NCBI GenBank assembly: GCA_031216915.1
Contig: JAUFNR010000105.1
Location: forward strand, 1-64,000
From: Pictodentalium vernedei
Taxonomy: Eukaryota; Mollusca; Scaphopoda; Dentaliida; Dentaliidae
DNA: 64,000 nucleotides
Direction of reading: 5' to 3'
The position numbers and the translations under genes were made by a program. Under the pieces are notes generated by a model. It saw nothing but the letters and a program-made list of their open reading frames with translations. It was not told where the DNA came from and searched no databases. Positions 33,716 through 45,717 of the stretch are shown here, in pieces (position 1 is the first letter of the stretch; each line of letters starts with the position of its first letter).

Positions 33716-34120
33716 TCAACAATATTTCTGGACTTCAATGAATTAATTAAAAACTACATGCACATGTATGTTCTACAGGATGTACTACCCAGTGGAGGAA
33801 AGCCTTTTCAAAAATCTGTATAGAAATACACAACATTTGTCATAGTAATCGCACATAACCCTGTTGGGTCCTAAACTCTGTGAAGGTAACAGATTTGGAA
33901 TGACAAGAACAAAACTTTTGAATCTGAATCAGGGTCTCAAAACTAAACAGAAAGAGGTACCCAGAAGATAAATTGGCCCACTGTATGGGATAGCATCATC
34001 AAATTCACCCTCTGTGGACCTCATTCTGCAAATGTGAGACTGCTTATTTTCAGGCCTGGTAGCTTAAGTATCAATTTTTTTTATTTATTCCCCTGCAGTA
34101 AAATTTATGCATATACTTAC

Positions 34121-34224
34121 TTTAAACAGTTATTATGGAACTTATTATAACTTGCCAAAGTTATCAAGCCACCAAAAGCCGGACTTAATGCAAAGAAAAT
34201 TTGAACTGCTGCATCCTTCCATAC
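34121..34224 (-). CDS. SLC6 exon: TM6 (unwound substrate/ion helix)
   Basis: 104-nt exon after TTTCAG, ending TTTAAA before GTAAGT. It starts [19 protein letters not shown] and ends [14 protein letters not shown]. The FF-x-L-x-P-x-FGG segment is the unwound middle of TM6, which contacts substrate, Na+ and Cl-; SYNKFHNNC is the family signature of the following loop. The residue matching the TM6 Ser that helps bind Na1 and Cl- in transporters such as SERT is Ala (FFALS). As I recall, SLC6A15-A20 members also have Ala there. A TTAA-type MITE starts 32 nt upstream of the acceptor. Confidence 0.96.
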
Positions 34225-34256
34225 CTGAAATGAATAGTTACCTGCTTTAACCCTTT

Positions 34257-34498
34257 ACCTAACACAAAAAGCAGATGACAATTACAAATAAAATTTTCGA
34301 ATAACTAATTTCTTTCATTTTTTGCGTCAAAAAGTTAGCTTATGACCCCTCATTGGAACAAGCTCAATGAGCTCATTCCAATGAGGGATCATAAGCTATG
34401 ATTTTGAAACAAAAAAAGAAAAAATAATGAAAATTGAACTGCGATTTTGGTGAATAGCGATGGACAGTTTTGGCCATTTATGTTGGGTAAAGGGTTAA
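34257..34498. mobile_element. TTAA MITE, CCCTTTACC family, next to an exon
   Basis: TTAACCCTTTACCTAAC / tgttgggtaaagggTTAA; core attggaacaagctcaatg. It begins 32 nt upstream (in gene sense) of the TM6 exon, so the exon's branch point is squeezed between MITE and splice site or lies in the MITE. Confidence 0.9.
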
Positions 34499-34770
34499 TC
34501 ATTTATTAACAAATCAGTCAATTTTGGGGATTAGGAAGAGTTTTGATTGGATGTGCACCTGTGAGAAGTGTGTTCTGGCCCCCTTGCAACCTCCATCAGC
34601 GATATTTTTGTATTTTGGGTGGACAGTTTGATGGTACAGGAAATAAGAGTACCAAAGAACGAACCACCAAATGGTGATAAGCAGCTGTATGATTTTCAAT
34701 GCATAAACTATGTATATGCAGGGCTTGGGTCTAGCTTGCATTGCTTGAAGCTTTGCCAACAAGCTACCCT

Positions 34771-35200
34771 GGCCTGGCATTCTTAAAAATGCAGGAGGGC
34801 TAAAAATTGCTCCCCTTGCATGGCTCAGGGAACGATTAGCTCGCCTCAAGCCTACAAAAGCTCAAAGGGGCAAAATAAAGTTTTACTATTAATGAATTCT
34901 GCCAGGTGGGCTTTGTACATTTTATTTATTGCTGCTAACAAGGCAGTCTCTGTGAGAAGGCTACACTGCCCCTCCCACACCTCCAGGCCTTGGCAAGGCC
35001 CAGAGGTGTGCGAGGGGCAGTGTGGCCATCTTACAGAGACCACTAATATAGCAGAGATCTGAAAAGATGTGGGTTTTAGGAATAGGTTGTAATGGTAATC
35101 ATTGTTTTCTAAGGCCAGGAGGGCTAGTTTTCCCCCTCAATTTTTTTTAAGGCAGCAGTAGGCAAGCGAATAAATCGCTCTCCTGAAAATGCCAGGCCTG
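34771..35200 (-). mobile_element. hAT-like element, CAGGCCTGGCATT family, copy 2
   Basis: Ends ggcctggcattctt and gaaaatgccaggcctg, exact 8-bp duplication GCTACCCT (34763-34770 and 35201-35208). Inner palindrome ctacactgcccctccc / cgaggggcagtgtgg. Lacks the TTAA MITE present in the copy at 19047. Confidence 0.85.
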
Positions 35201-35534
35201 GCTACCCTGAGCAAGAGGAGAAGGTGAAGATCAAACTCACAACCACCTGAACATGTGTCTGAAACACTAATTAATGAGCCATTGTGGCCTTATATCAGCC
35301 AAATCTGCAAACGAAATAGGCAAGCTGGTTAATTCTAGAAAATGCAGGGATGCAAAAAACTGCCCCTTCCAAGTTGTCTGAGAGTGCAGTTACGCTCTTA
35401 TATCTATCTCCGACTCCAATGACATTTGAGTAATTTATTGCATAAATTAATCAAGATTGGAAAGATGAGTAACCTTTTGTATCATGCATTATGACATTCC
35501 GTTTTGCAGAACCCGATAGTCACAAGACTCTATA

Positions 35535-35644
35535 TTAGGCCTAAAAAGGACCCTCCTGTTTTATACCTCCCTATGGGGGGTATACTTACTGGAGGATCCT
35601 CCCTGTGGGAGGTATAACTACAGGAGGGTCCTTTTTAGGACTAA
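35535..35644. repeat. 110-nt inverted repeat, aaaggaccctcctg
   Basis: taggcctaaaaaggaccc pairs with gggtcctttttaggac; gaggtata/tatacctc repeats lie inside. Likely the core of an element without clear ends. Confidence 0.8.
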
Positions 35645-35897
35645 TTCTACATCTGACAGGATCTGTAATGTAGGAAGCTGAAATGCCAGGTGATGGATAG
35701 TCTACGCAACAATCAAGTCACTGTGTGTGGGTAAAGGTGAAGAATAGTGTACTCTGCAAATTACATAAAAAACACACATTTTAAAGTTTTGTTTGCCTCG
35801 AAAGCATAACTTAAGATCCCCTCATCAGAATGATCTAAACATGCTCTTTCCAAAGATGGCTACCAGCTATATATTTGGGGTGAAAAATAAAAAAACG

Positions 35898-36262
35898 AGG
35901 CCTACGCAAAGCATGGGCCACTGCCCCAACCCGTAGGCATGTTTGAAGTACTCTTAAAGGTACTGTGGAACAGAAAAAATTTCTAAGTAAAAAGTGTGAA
36001 AACAGAAAAATTTTCTAAGTCCAAAAAAGTTAAAAAGTGCCTTAACTCTGGGAATAATTATTGGACGGAACACATTTCTTGTGCATATCCATTCCCCCAT
36101 GCGGGTCTATCGGTATACCAAAGGTGATCCAAATCTGACCAATGAGTTTGAAATTACAATGCAAAACATTTATACGGATGGACGGATTGACCTCCAGACA
36201 GATGGATGGACAGAGGGCTTCACTAGATTCCCCCGAATCTTCCTTCGGAGGTCGGGGCATAA
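35898..36262 (+). mobile_element. Small rolling-circle-like element, ggagggcttcactaga family, copy 1
   Basis: Shares atccaaatctgacc, attggacggaac and the ATGG/ACAG run (36172-36215) with 39479-39837. Ends in a hairpin-like ccccgaatcttcc / ggaggtcgggg. Non-autonomous, no coding. Confidence 0.6.
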
Positions 36263-36357
36263 TACTCTACAGTGAGGTTTGCCAAGGCTAAAATGAAAGT
36301 TAAACATTTGCCAAGGCTAAAATGAAATTTAGTTGACAATTTATAAATTCTAAATAT

Positions 36358-36361
<4 letters not shown>

Positions 36362-36389
<28 letters not shown>

Positions 36390-36441
36390 TTGGTGTTTAA
36401 GGTCACATATTTTTGCAAAATGGCTAATCATGACCACAACA
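36362..36441 (-). mobile_element. Short SINE fragment
   Basis: (ttta)n tail plus about 55 bp of body (ggtgtttaaggtcacata); strongly 5'-truncated. Confidence 0.75.
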
Positions 36442-36847
36442 TGAGTATCAACTCAAGACTAGGGGTGAGCCTTCAAAAGCTATGTTGCCCATTTTAGAGA
36501 GGGTTTGCACCTCCCAAGCAGTGGTGACGGGGTCCTATTTTACCAGTAAAACAGAGCCTGTTTACTGCAGTGAACAGGCACTGCTTCACTTCCGTGGGTT
36601 CCTGAGGTTCCTGCATGGAAATTCTAAATATAATGAGATGAACTGGAGAGCCTTTTCATCACATGATTATGTGTAAACAAAGCTCATGGATAAAATATCA
36701 CTGAAGGAATGTTTAATTTATTCCCACTCTCTAGAATCACATAAAGAATGCCATGATGTATTTGAAAGCGACAATATTTCACAAGTGGTATATTCTGAAT
36801 TATAATAGACAGAAATGAGTGGCAAAATTGATTTTTGTGTGTTGTTA

Positions 36848-37146
36848 TTTATTTATTGCTGTTTATGGTCACTTACTTATGCACAATGGCTAATCGTGAC
36901 CGTGACAGTTTTTATGGGTGGAGGAAGCTGGAGTACCCGTCGAGAACCACTGAGCATCAACGAGCAACTGTCAGTTCCTTAACATTCTAACTCTGTTCAA
37001 GCTCCACTGAAGCATGGTTACAGCGGCTGAAGACATGTGCACCACTGACATGCAGTACGCCTTCGTACACGGCGTCAGCGTGCCCCCATGTAGGCAACCA
37101 GGATAAAGTGCCTTGCCCAAGGACACAACGTGGGTCATCCAGACGG
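36848..37146 (-). mobile_element. 5'-truncated SINE
   Basis: (attt) tail and body, no head. Duplication tgtgtgttgtta / tgtatgttgtta flanks it (about 36836-36847 and 37147-37158). Confidence 0.85.
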
Positions 37147-37158
37147 TGTATGTTGTTA

Positions 37159-37914
37159 GTTAACCAACAAATTCATTTATTCCTGCAAAGAGAGAAAAAG
37201 TCAACCGACCTGCACAGGTTTATTGTACAATCAAAATAATACAGAAATCTTGAGTTCATCTCCATATCTTCTTATCTGACCAAACAAGGAAATCAGATAA
37301 AGGACAGATGGACCTCAATGAATGACTTTTGAGTACTCGGCATTTTAATGTAATTTGTAGCTTTGGTAATTACCCACAATAAATTGTATAGAAACATACA
37401 ATCTCAAATCTTAACAAATAGCCCAACTCCAGAATAACTGTGGGTGATGTATGCAGTCTCAGCTTCATTACTCGTCATGTTGAGTGTAATGCGGATATGT
37501 ACTTCACTCAAACAGAATTCCTACCGGAACAGTACACTGGCTGACACAGAGGTTGTTTACTAACGATCTGCATGGCACAGTTTTATCTTTTCAACTAAAT
37601 GTATGAATTGTATAGAAAATATGTTATTTTGTTAACATTATCTTGATATCTGAATAAAAAAAATATGAAAAATAAAAAAAAAAGGTTTTAACTTGATTTG
37701 AAAATTGGAAAAGATTGGGTAACTCTTGCAGACTCAGGAAACTTATTAAAAAGTATTAGAGCATTGTAACTGTAGGAACAAAACATATGAGGCTAGGCCA
37801 TATGAGGTATGTTTGAGTAGGTTGTGGCATGAGGTGTGAAGGGTGCATTTCTGATGGCATCTACACCCCTGATGACCCCACAATTTTGCTTCCGTTTTTG
37901 GGTACAGTGGAACC
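37159..37914. other. Intron sequence, nothing recognised
   Basis: No supported feature in about 750 bp. Confidence 0.5.
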
Positions 37915-38332
37915 CTGTTAATTGAATTGCCACTTTGCTAATGACATTTATTCAATAAACAGGAGTATTCAATTAACAGGGATTGTGTCACTTTCTGTAT
38001 CCCTGAGATAAACTTAGCATTTATTCTATTATATCTTGTTTGACAGAGCTCCATGAGCTCTGTCAAACAAGATATAATAGATTAAATGCCTGTGTTGAAT
38101 GTACTGAGGCCAAATAGGTCTATAAACAATGGAAAACTGGGGAGAGTCAGGGTAATTTCTTGACAGGTTACAGGATTTTTTATTCAATTAACGGGAGTTT
38201 ACTCTATAACCTATATTCAATTAACAGGTCAAATTTGAACTGGAGGTATGGTAAATGTTTTTGTGTTGGGAAATTATATTCAATTAACAGGGTTATTCAG
38301 TTAAGAGATATCCAATTAGGTGGTCTCCACTG
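37915..38332 (-). mobile_element. TA-flanked MITE, CAGTGGARCC family
   Basis: TA-CAGTGGAACCCTGTTAATTG / tggtctccactg-TA; core tgacagagctccatgagctctgtca near 38041-38066. Best preserved copy of the family. Confidence 0.92.
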
Positions 38333-38403
38333 TACTATAATGTAAGAAATTTCAAATTTGTTATGCAAGATCTTTGTATATCTAACAGTCCTGTAATACT
38401 TAC

Positions 38404-38538
38404 CTGAGCACTCCCTAATTTTTCAAAATTAGGAACAATATAAAATATAATCCCATCAACTGCTCCATCTAATGTTATACCACGGAAAAACAGAATTAAT
38501 AAAACTGCATAAGGAAATAAAGCAGTAAAATAAACTAC
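38404..38538 (-). CDS. SLC6 exon: TM5 and EL3
   Basis: 135 nt, exactly 45 codons, phase 0 at both ends, after TTTGTAG and before GTAAGT. The sequence [20 protein letters not shown] is the highly conserved TM5 (family pattern VVYFTA-FPY--L--L--RG). It continues [24 protein letters not shown], the family's L-GA--GI-FY--P-F-KL motif with the small helices of extracellular loop 3. A TA-flanked MITE ends 70 bp beyond its donor. Confidence 0.96.
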
Positions 38539-38874
38539 CTACAAAGTAAGAAAAATATTCAAATATTAGTTAAAATATGAAGAAATAATGTCAATGCTCT
38601 ACACATGTGTAACAGAATGGAATGAACTGCCTTTCGATTTTGGACAACTCAGGTGTTCTTTATGTCGCTCACAGCTTTTCAGATTTGCGTGCATATTATT
38701 TGAGCAATGGGTATCTTGTATCACATCTGTGAAATTTTACTGATTGGGAACAGAGCACTTAATGCATTTAGGATATTAAAAAAAAACTTTTGTGTCTCAA
38801 GCAATTTTTCCTTAATGTTTTACAAGGGAGGATGGGGGAGTGAGTTTTTTTTCTTCTTTATCCCTTAACTGATT

Positions 38875-39165
38875 GAGTGCTAGAAGCCACTATCATGGCT
38901 CTCTTGAAAAGTGATGAAAGCCACTTTAATTGCTTTGCACTTAAAGCATTAGCTTGTTGTTTGCTCTCGGCAATAGCAAGACATATGCTAATATAAAATT
39001 AAGTGCCTGAGAGCACTCTCCAATAAATTGTTACAAAACAATTATTTATGAATAAAATCTTGTTAAGCTAAGAATCCCATTGTTGGTGGCATGGTATCTT
39101 TGAAAAAAATATGCATGTTTAATATCACCTTTGGAAAATAATTTAAAACTTGACAAGTTAGAGGC
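38875..39165 (+). mobile_element. TTAA-type MITE, CTGGTTGAGTGC family
   Basis: TTAACTGATTGAGTGCTAG at left; only one core arm (gcactctccaataaatt) is left; right end diverged. Confidence 0.7.
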
Positions 39166-39478
39166 CTGAAGATTTTTATACTTTACAACGACACTCTGAC
39201 AGTCCATATCCCATGGCTTAGCAGTTGTTTCTAAGCAAGTCTTGGCTGCCTATATTGGCACTATCTTCTAGACTTGGGTAGAAACAGCTGCCAAAGTACT
39301 TAGAATGCAATTTATCAGTTCACACATCATTTTTATTATACATCCAAGTTTGGAAAGAATAATTGAGTTTTGTCAGTTAAGAATTTGACTATTTAAACTT
39401 TTATCCACTGCACACAATATTATAATATGTTATTTTAACTGGTTGAGTGCTAGAAGCCACTATCATGGCTCAGTTGAC

Positions 39479-39837
39479 AAGGGCAATGCAAAGTGTGGGC
39501 CAATGCCCCTGACCCGTATGCAAGTTTGAAGTAGCCTTGAAGGTATTGTGGCACAGAAAAAAATTTTCCAAGTGGAAAGACTGAAAATAGAGAAAAAATT
39601 TCTAAGTAGAAAAAGTGCCATAACTCGGGTAAAAATTATTGGACGGAACCGTTCCTTGCGCATATCTGTTCCCCTATGCATACCAAAGGAGATCCAAATC
39701 CGAGCAATGGCTTTGAAATTACAATGCAAAACGTTTTGTATGGACAGATGGACATATGGATGGACAGATGGATGGATGAATGGAGGGCTTCACTAGATAC
39801 CCTCGAATCATCCTTTGGAGGTCAGGGGCATAAAAAA
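39479..39837 (+). mobile_element. Small rolling-circle-like element, copy 2
   Basis: Same order as 35898-36262: gacccgtatgcaagttt, attggacggaacc, an ACAG/ATGG run (39733-39780), then gagggcttcactaga and a cctcgaatcatcc / ggaggtcagggg hairpin end. Confidence 0.62.
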
Positions 39838-39956
39838 TGCTAGAAGCCACTATAGTCGCTTTACACTGTACACTTTAGCTTGTGGTTTGCTCAGCAGTAG
39901 AAAAAAATATTTATATAAAATTGTTTTGTTACCATTTATTGGAGAGTGCCAACAGG

Positions 39957-40193
39957 CAGACCTGAAAATAAGCAATGAGGTCCCCAGTGGGTGAATTTGA
40001 TGATGCTATCCCATACAGTGGGCCAATTTATCCTCTGGGCACATCTTTCTGTTTAGATTTGAGACCCTGATTCGAATCTAGGTTCACAGAGGGTAAATTT
40101 AGTGATGCTACCCTGCTATGCAGGGTAGCATCACTAAATTCACCCTCTGGGGACCTCATTTTGCAGATGACAGTCTGCTTATTTTCTGGCTTG
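39957..40193 (-). mobile_element. hAT-like MITE with 8-bp duplication
   Basis: CAGACCTGAAAATAAGC / tattttctggcttg with ccaacagg and ctaacagg (7 of 8 equal) outside. Core ctaccctgctatgcagggtag. Inserted in the loop of another MITE's palindrome. Confidence 0.85.
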
Positions 40194-40760
40194 CTAACAG
40201 GCACCCTCCAATAAATGGTAATAAAACAATTACTTATGAAGAACATCTTGCTAAACTAAGGCTCCCCTTGTTGGTAGCATTGTGTCTTTGAAAAAAAAAA
40301 TACTCACGTTACAAATCACCTTTGAAAAATAATGCAGCACTCTACCAGTAAATTATTTAAAAAAAAAAAATTCCAAATATATCAACAACACCACACCATG
40401 TGAACACTCACTGGAACAGGCTTGAGGAGCTCATTCCAATGAGAGGGTCACATGATATGGCTTCATCATGTAAAACTCTCAGGAAGAAGAAGGACACTAT
40501 CAATTAATATATTTTTTTCAACCGATCAATTTGTAAATTACGCTGGTAGATAGGGACAATTCGTGAGGTAAAGAATTAAAACAGAATTGTAACACTTTTT
40601 TGGGTGGCAAAATTTCAATCAAGCGGAAAGATCTTTTGCAAAATGTTTATGATGAGGGAAGTACCTGAGAAACAAGTTGTCTTTTTTCAGTCACCATAGG
40701 TGCCCTATTTTTTTACCAGCCTTGTTTGGATGGAATTTATGCACTGTAATTCAAGGTGTA

Positions 40761-41016
40761 CAGTACGTGGAGAGTGTATTATCACTAAATCACCCACAAA
40801 GTGGAGATTCCACTCAAGCAATAATTGCAAATTTGTTGCAAAGCATAACCAGCACAAGCAAATTTCATCCAATGGACCTCCGGGTTAAACCCGGAGGTCC
40901 ATTGGCTGAAACATTGCTTGTGTTTTTTGTCAATATGTACAAAATTTGAAAGTTATAGCTTGGGTGATATCTCCACTCCGTGGGTGATTTAGTTACAATC
41001 CACTCTCCACGTACTG
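40761..41016 (+). mobile_element. TA-flanked MITE, CAGTACGTGGAGAG ends
   Basis: Perfect ends CAGTACGTGGAGAGTG with TA outside. Its core ccaatggacctccgggtt / acccggaggtccattgg and ctgaaacattgcttgtg are the same as in the CAGTTAAAAC family although the ends differ. Confidence 0.85.
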
Positions 41017-41046
41017 TAAACTATGCTGCATGTCTTGGGGCGATTG

Positions 41047-41285
41047 AATTTATTTATTGGGGTTTAATAACACTTTCAACCTTGTGTTGGACAGTTTTAT
41101 GAGTGGAAGAAGCCAGAGTACCCAGTAAATGTCAGACTCCCCAACATATTAACTCAACACAAACATGGGCAATCGGGTTAAGTGTTTTGCCCAAGGACAC
41201 AATGCAGTTACTGCTGGTCAGGATCGAGCCCACCGATCTTTCAGTTTGAAATCCAATGCTCTTAACATTGAGTTACCATGCTCCC
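41047..41285 (-). mobile_element. SINE, diverged subfamily
   Basis: (attt) tail, shortened body with agagtacccag, reversed tRNA-like head (gatcgagccc, gttaccatgctccc). Same subfamily as 46209. Confidence 0.75.
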
Positions 41286-41434
41286 CTGTTAACTTAATAC
41301 CCAATTTGCTGGTGTAGATATTCAGTTAGCAACAGTATTTAATTAAAGCCCCACAAAGAAGATCTTTCTGTTTCTCAGGCCATTTTTTGTAAAATTGCAT
41401 GTGGGTGGGTGGTTTTTTATTTTATTTTTCATTT

Positions 41435-42813
41435 TTAGCTTAACTTGACAAACTCAAGATAAGCTATTGCCATCATGCGTGCGGAAGTCTGTTAGTCTGT
41501 GAGTCTGTTCACATTTTCCTTTAATACAGGCTACACCCCGTAGTTCTTATCCGATCGTCACAAAATTTCATATGCAGATTTGAGGTCATGTCTATATGAG
41601 AATATCCCTTTTTGGTCGTGATCGGCACACCGTGATGGCTGCCCGAGCCCAAAACCCAAAAACCTATACCCCAGTCTACAGGTCATATTTAATATGGAGG
41701 GATTTCACTGTAACTTGGTAGGATGAATCCGTATGATGTCTGTATGAGAACTTCCTCATTTGGTCACGATCTGTCAACCATGACGGCTTCCTGATCCCAA
41801 AACCTTTAGCACAGTCTACAGATCGTATATATGGAAGGATTTCATTGTAACTTGGTAGGATGACTCCATATAATGTCCAGATAAGAATGTCCCCTTTTGG
41901 TCACGATTGGTCAACTGTGACAACTACAGGGGGCCAAAGCCCAAAAACCTTTAGCACAGTCTACAGGTTGTATTTATGAAGGGATTTCATTATAATTTGA
42001 TAGGATGATGATGACTCCAGATAATGTCTAGATGAGAACGTCCCCTTTTGGTCATGATCATTCAACCGGTTGGCTGCCCAAGCCCAAAACCCGAAACCTT
42101 TAGTACAGACTACAGGTCATATTTATGAAGGGATTTCATTGTAACTTGGTAGGATGACTCAGTATAATGTCTAGATATGGATGTACCCTTTTGGTTGCGA
42201 TCAGTCAACCGTGATGGCTACACATGTCCGAAGCCCAAAAATCTTTTGCACAGTCTACAGGCTGTAATTATGAAGGGATTTCATTGTAACTTGATAGGAT
42301 GACTCATTATGGAATAATTTCACTGTAACTTGGTGACTTTGGTGGACATACATTAACTGTGAGGGTCATATTAACCCACCCCTCAGTTCTTTAGTACAGT
42401 CTACACCTCAAATTATTTTTATTGAAAACATAGCATACAGGGAACAGAAATTAACATATTCTCAATTATCACAATTGTTGTAGTATTTCATAATCTTATC
42501 ATAAACATTAAACATTATCTTTTTCATCAAACACAACACACAGTCAAGTTAACCCTTTACTCAACGCAGACAATATCAAAATTTATTATTTTAAATATCA
42601 TTTTTTCAAATTTTTCAAAAAATTTCAACAAAACCATATCATGTGACCCCTCATTGGAACGAGCTCGACGAGCTCGTTCCAACGAGGGGTCACATGATAT
42701 GGTTTTGTTGAAATCTTTTGAAAAAAAATTTTTTTTCAACTGCTGAATTTGAATATTACGCGGGAAGATGCGGGCGATTCATTGTTAAGCTACAGTGTCA
42801 TTGACACTTTGAC
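41435..42813 (-). mobile_element. Helentron/pearl-like element with five ~146-bp units
   Basis: Inverse orientation: the terminal hairpin is at left (tagcttaacttgac ... aagctattgcc) and the start is at right (gctacagtgtcattgacac), both matching the ends of the 14378 element. Inside, a ~146-bp unit with ttttggtcacgat and tttagcacagtctacag repeats near 41607, 41753, 41891, 42041 and 42187. No coding. A TTAA MITE lies near its start. Confidence 0.72.
42549..42788. mobile_element. TTAA MITE, CCCTTTACC family, right terminus lost
   Basis: TTAACCCTTTACTCAACG at left; core ggaacgagctcgacgagctcg; right end stops at gattcattg-TTAA without the ggtaaaggg terminus. Sits in the start of the surrounding rolling-circle-like element. 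Confidence 0.85.
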
Positions 42814-43649
42814 TGTAATTATTTCTATGCCATCAAAAGTTCATATTGGTCTGTTTTGTGTTTTAAGCATCATAATCTACAGAATAGCTAGGGGTGGTGG
42901 TGTATTTCATCCCTTGAGTGCAAGAAGGCTTTGCAATGCTTTAGTACTCAAAGGAAAATTTATCAATTTCATTAACTTGGGTAATATATCACACATAAAC
43001 CATTTAATTTTTATTTTTTTAAGTTTACATTGGACATAAAAAAAGGAGCATGCTGCAGCCAAAAGGACCATGCAGGAGGGCCTGAGAAACAGATTTTTAA
43101 CTTTTTTAGGCCTAACTGATATGTATTTATAACTTGACACTAAAAATGTTTTATTCAAAAAAGACAATTCTTGCATTCAGGGCCTGCGAGACAATTTTGG
43201 GCCCAGGTGATTTTCCCTTTGATAGCTCATAATGTCAAATATAATGCGATTTTTGCAGCCCAAATCGGGAAACTTTTCCAAATTGGAACAGTCATCATTA
43301 CCTTGAATTGCTACCTGAATGAATTATATAGCTAACAACTGAGAGGCTCTGTGGCACCTTAAATTTCAACTCAATGACAGGTTGCTTTTCTCTTGTCCGG
43401 AGGGCAACTTGAGTTGCTAGTACAGTAGAATCCTCTTAATTGAATATCCATTTTGCCAGTGAAAATTATTCAATTAACAGGAGTATACAATTAACAGGGA
43501 TTTGGTCAGTTTCCTGTGTTCTGGAGGTAAACTGAGCATTTATTCTATTATATCTTGTTTGACAGAGCTCATAGAGCTCTGTCAAACAAGATATAATAGA
43601 ATAAATGCCTGTATTGGATGTAGTGAGGCCAAAAAGGTTGATAAACAAG

Positions 43650-45550
43650 TGTTTGACCACCGATGTGGTATTAGTCCCCTATGGCGCTTTTGTGACATAA
43701 GGTGTTTTTGTCACAGAAGACACTAGAGTATATAAGCATCTTGGATTTTGAAAAAAAAATATTGAGCGTGCATAATCCCCTCACAACCCTTTATCCATGT
43801 ACCATATATGAAAGGCGTAGCTTGAACCATGTTGGAGGGAGGGGTGGTAACATAAAATAGAGAAAAAAGCTTAATAACACAACAAAAATGGCCGCCATTC
43901 TGTCATTTTGGATTTTGAAAAATACATATTGACTGTACATCATCCCCTCAGAACCATTTATCCCTGTACCAAATATGAAAGGTGTAGCTTGAAGCATATT
44001 AGAGAGAGAGGTGGTAACATAAAAACAGACAGACAGACAGACAGACAGACAGGACAGAGAGACAGATGTTAGATTTTGAAAAAAAATATTGAGCGTGCAT
44101 AATCCCCTCACAACCCTCTATCCATGTGCCAGGTATGAAAGGCGTAGCTTGAACCATGTTGGAGTGAGGGGTGGTAACATAAAATAGAGAAAAAAGCTTA
44201 AAAAACACAACAAAAATGGCTGCCATGGCGCCATCTTGAATTTTGGAAAAAAAATACTGAACGTGCAAAATCCCATTACAACCCTCTATCCATGTGCCAG
44301 ATATAAAAAAGTGTAGCTTGAACCATGTTGGAGTGAGGGGTGGTAACATAAAATAGAGAAAAAAGCTTAAAAAACACAACAAAAGTGGCCGGCATGCCGC
44401 CATCTTGGATTTTGAAAAAAAAATATTGAACGCGCATCATCCCCTCCCAACCCTACATAAAAACAGACAGACAGACAAACGGACAGACAGACAGATGTTA
44501 GATTTTGAAAAAAAATATTGAGCGTGCATAATCCCCTCACAATCCTCTATCCATGTGCCAGATATGAAAGGCGTAGCTTGAACCATGTTGGAGTGAGGGG
44601 TGGTAACATAAAATAGAGAAAAAAGCTTAAAAAACACAACAAAAATGGCTGCCATGGCGCCATCTTGAATTTTGGAAAAAAAATATTGAACGTGCAACAT
44701 CCCATTACAACCCTCTATCCATGTGCCAGATATAAAAAGTGTAGCTTGAACCATGTTGGAGTGAGGGGTGGTAACATAAAATAGAGAAAAAAGCTTAAAA
44801 GACACAACAAAAGTGGCTGGCATGCCGCCATCTTGGATTTTGAAAAAAAAATATTGAACGTGCATCATCCCCTCCCAACCCTACATAAAAACAGACAGAC
44901 AGACAGACGGACAGACAGACAGATGTTAGATTTTGACAAAAAAATATTGAGCGTGCATAATCCCCTCACAATCCTCTATCCATGTGCCAGATATGAAAGG
45001 CATAGCTTGAACCATGTTGGAGTGAGGGGTGGTAACATAAAATAGAGAAAAAAGCTTAAAAAACACAACAAAAATGGCCGCCATGGCGCCATCTTGAATT
45101 TTGGAAAAAAAATATTGAACGTGCAACATCCCATTACAACCCTCTATCCATGTGCCAGATATAAAAAGTGTAGCTTGAACCATGTTGGAGTGAGGGGTGG
45201 TAACATAAAATAGAGAAAAAAGCTTAAAAAACACAACAAAAGTGGCCGCCATGCCGCCATCTTGGGTTTTGAAAAAAAAAAATTGAACGTGTATCATCCC
45301 CTCCCAACCCTCTATCCATGTGCCAAATATGCAAAGTGTAGCTTGAACCATGTTGCTGGGAGGGGTGGTAACATGAAAATAGAGAAAAAAAGCTTAAAAA
45401 ACACAACAAAAATGGCCGCCATTCTGCCATCTTGGATTTTGAAAAAAAAATTTTGAGCTTGCATCATCCTCTCAGAACCATTTATCCATGTACCAAGTTA
45501 TGAAAGGTGTAGCTTAAAGCATGTTGGAGGGAGAGGTGGTAACATAAAAA

Positions 45551-45624
<74 letters not shown>

Positions 45625-45677
45625 GGATGGACGGACGGACGGACGGACGGACGGACGGACGGACGGACGGACGGACG

Positions 45678-45717
<40 letters not shown>

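Larger units (their letters stand above)
39435..40351 (+). mobile_element. TTAA-type MITE, CTGGTTGAGTGC family, with two insertions
   Basis: TTAACTGGTTGAGTGC at left, cactctaccagtaa at right. Contains a rolling-circle-like element (39479-39837) and a hAT-like MITE (39957-40193) inside its own core palindrome. Confidence 0.8.
41346..43112 (+). mobile_element. PIF/Harbinger-like MITE split by a nested pair
   Basis: Left end gccccacaaagaagatc, right end tttttttaggcct. The gap between tttattttatttttc and gtaattatttctatgcc, continuous in other copies, holds a rolling-circle-like element (41435-42813). Confidence 0.85.
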
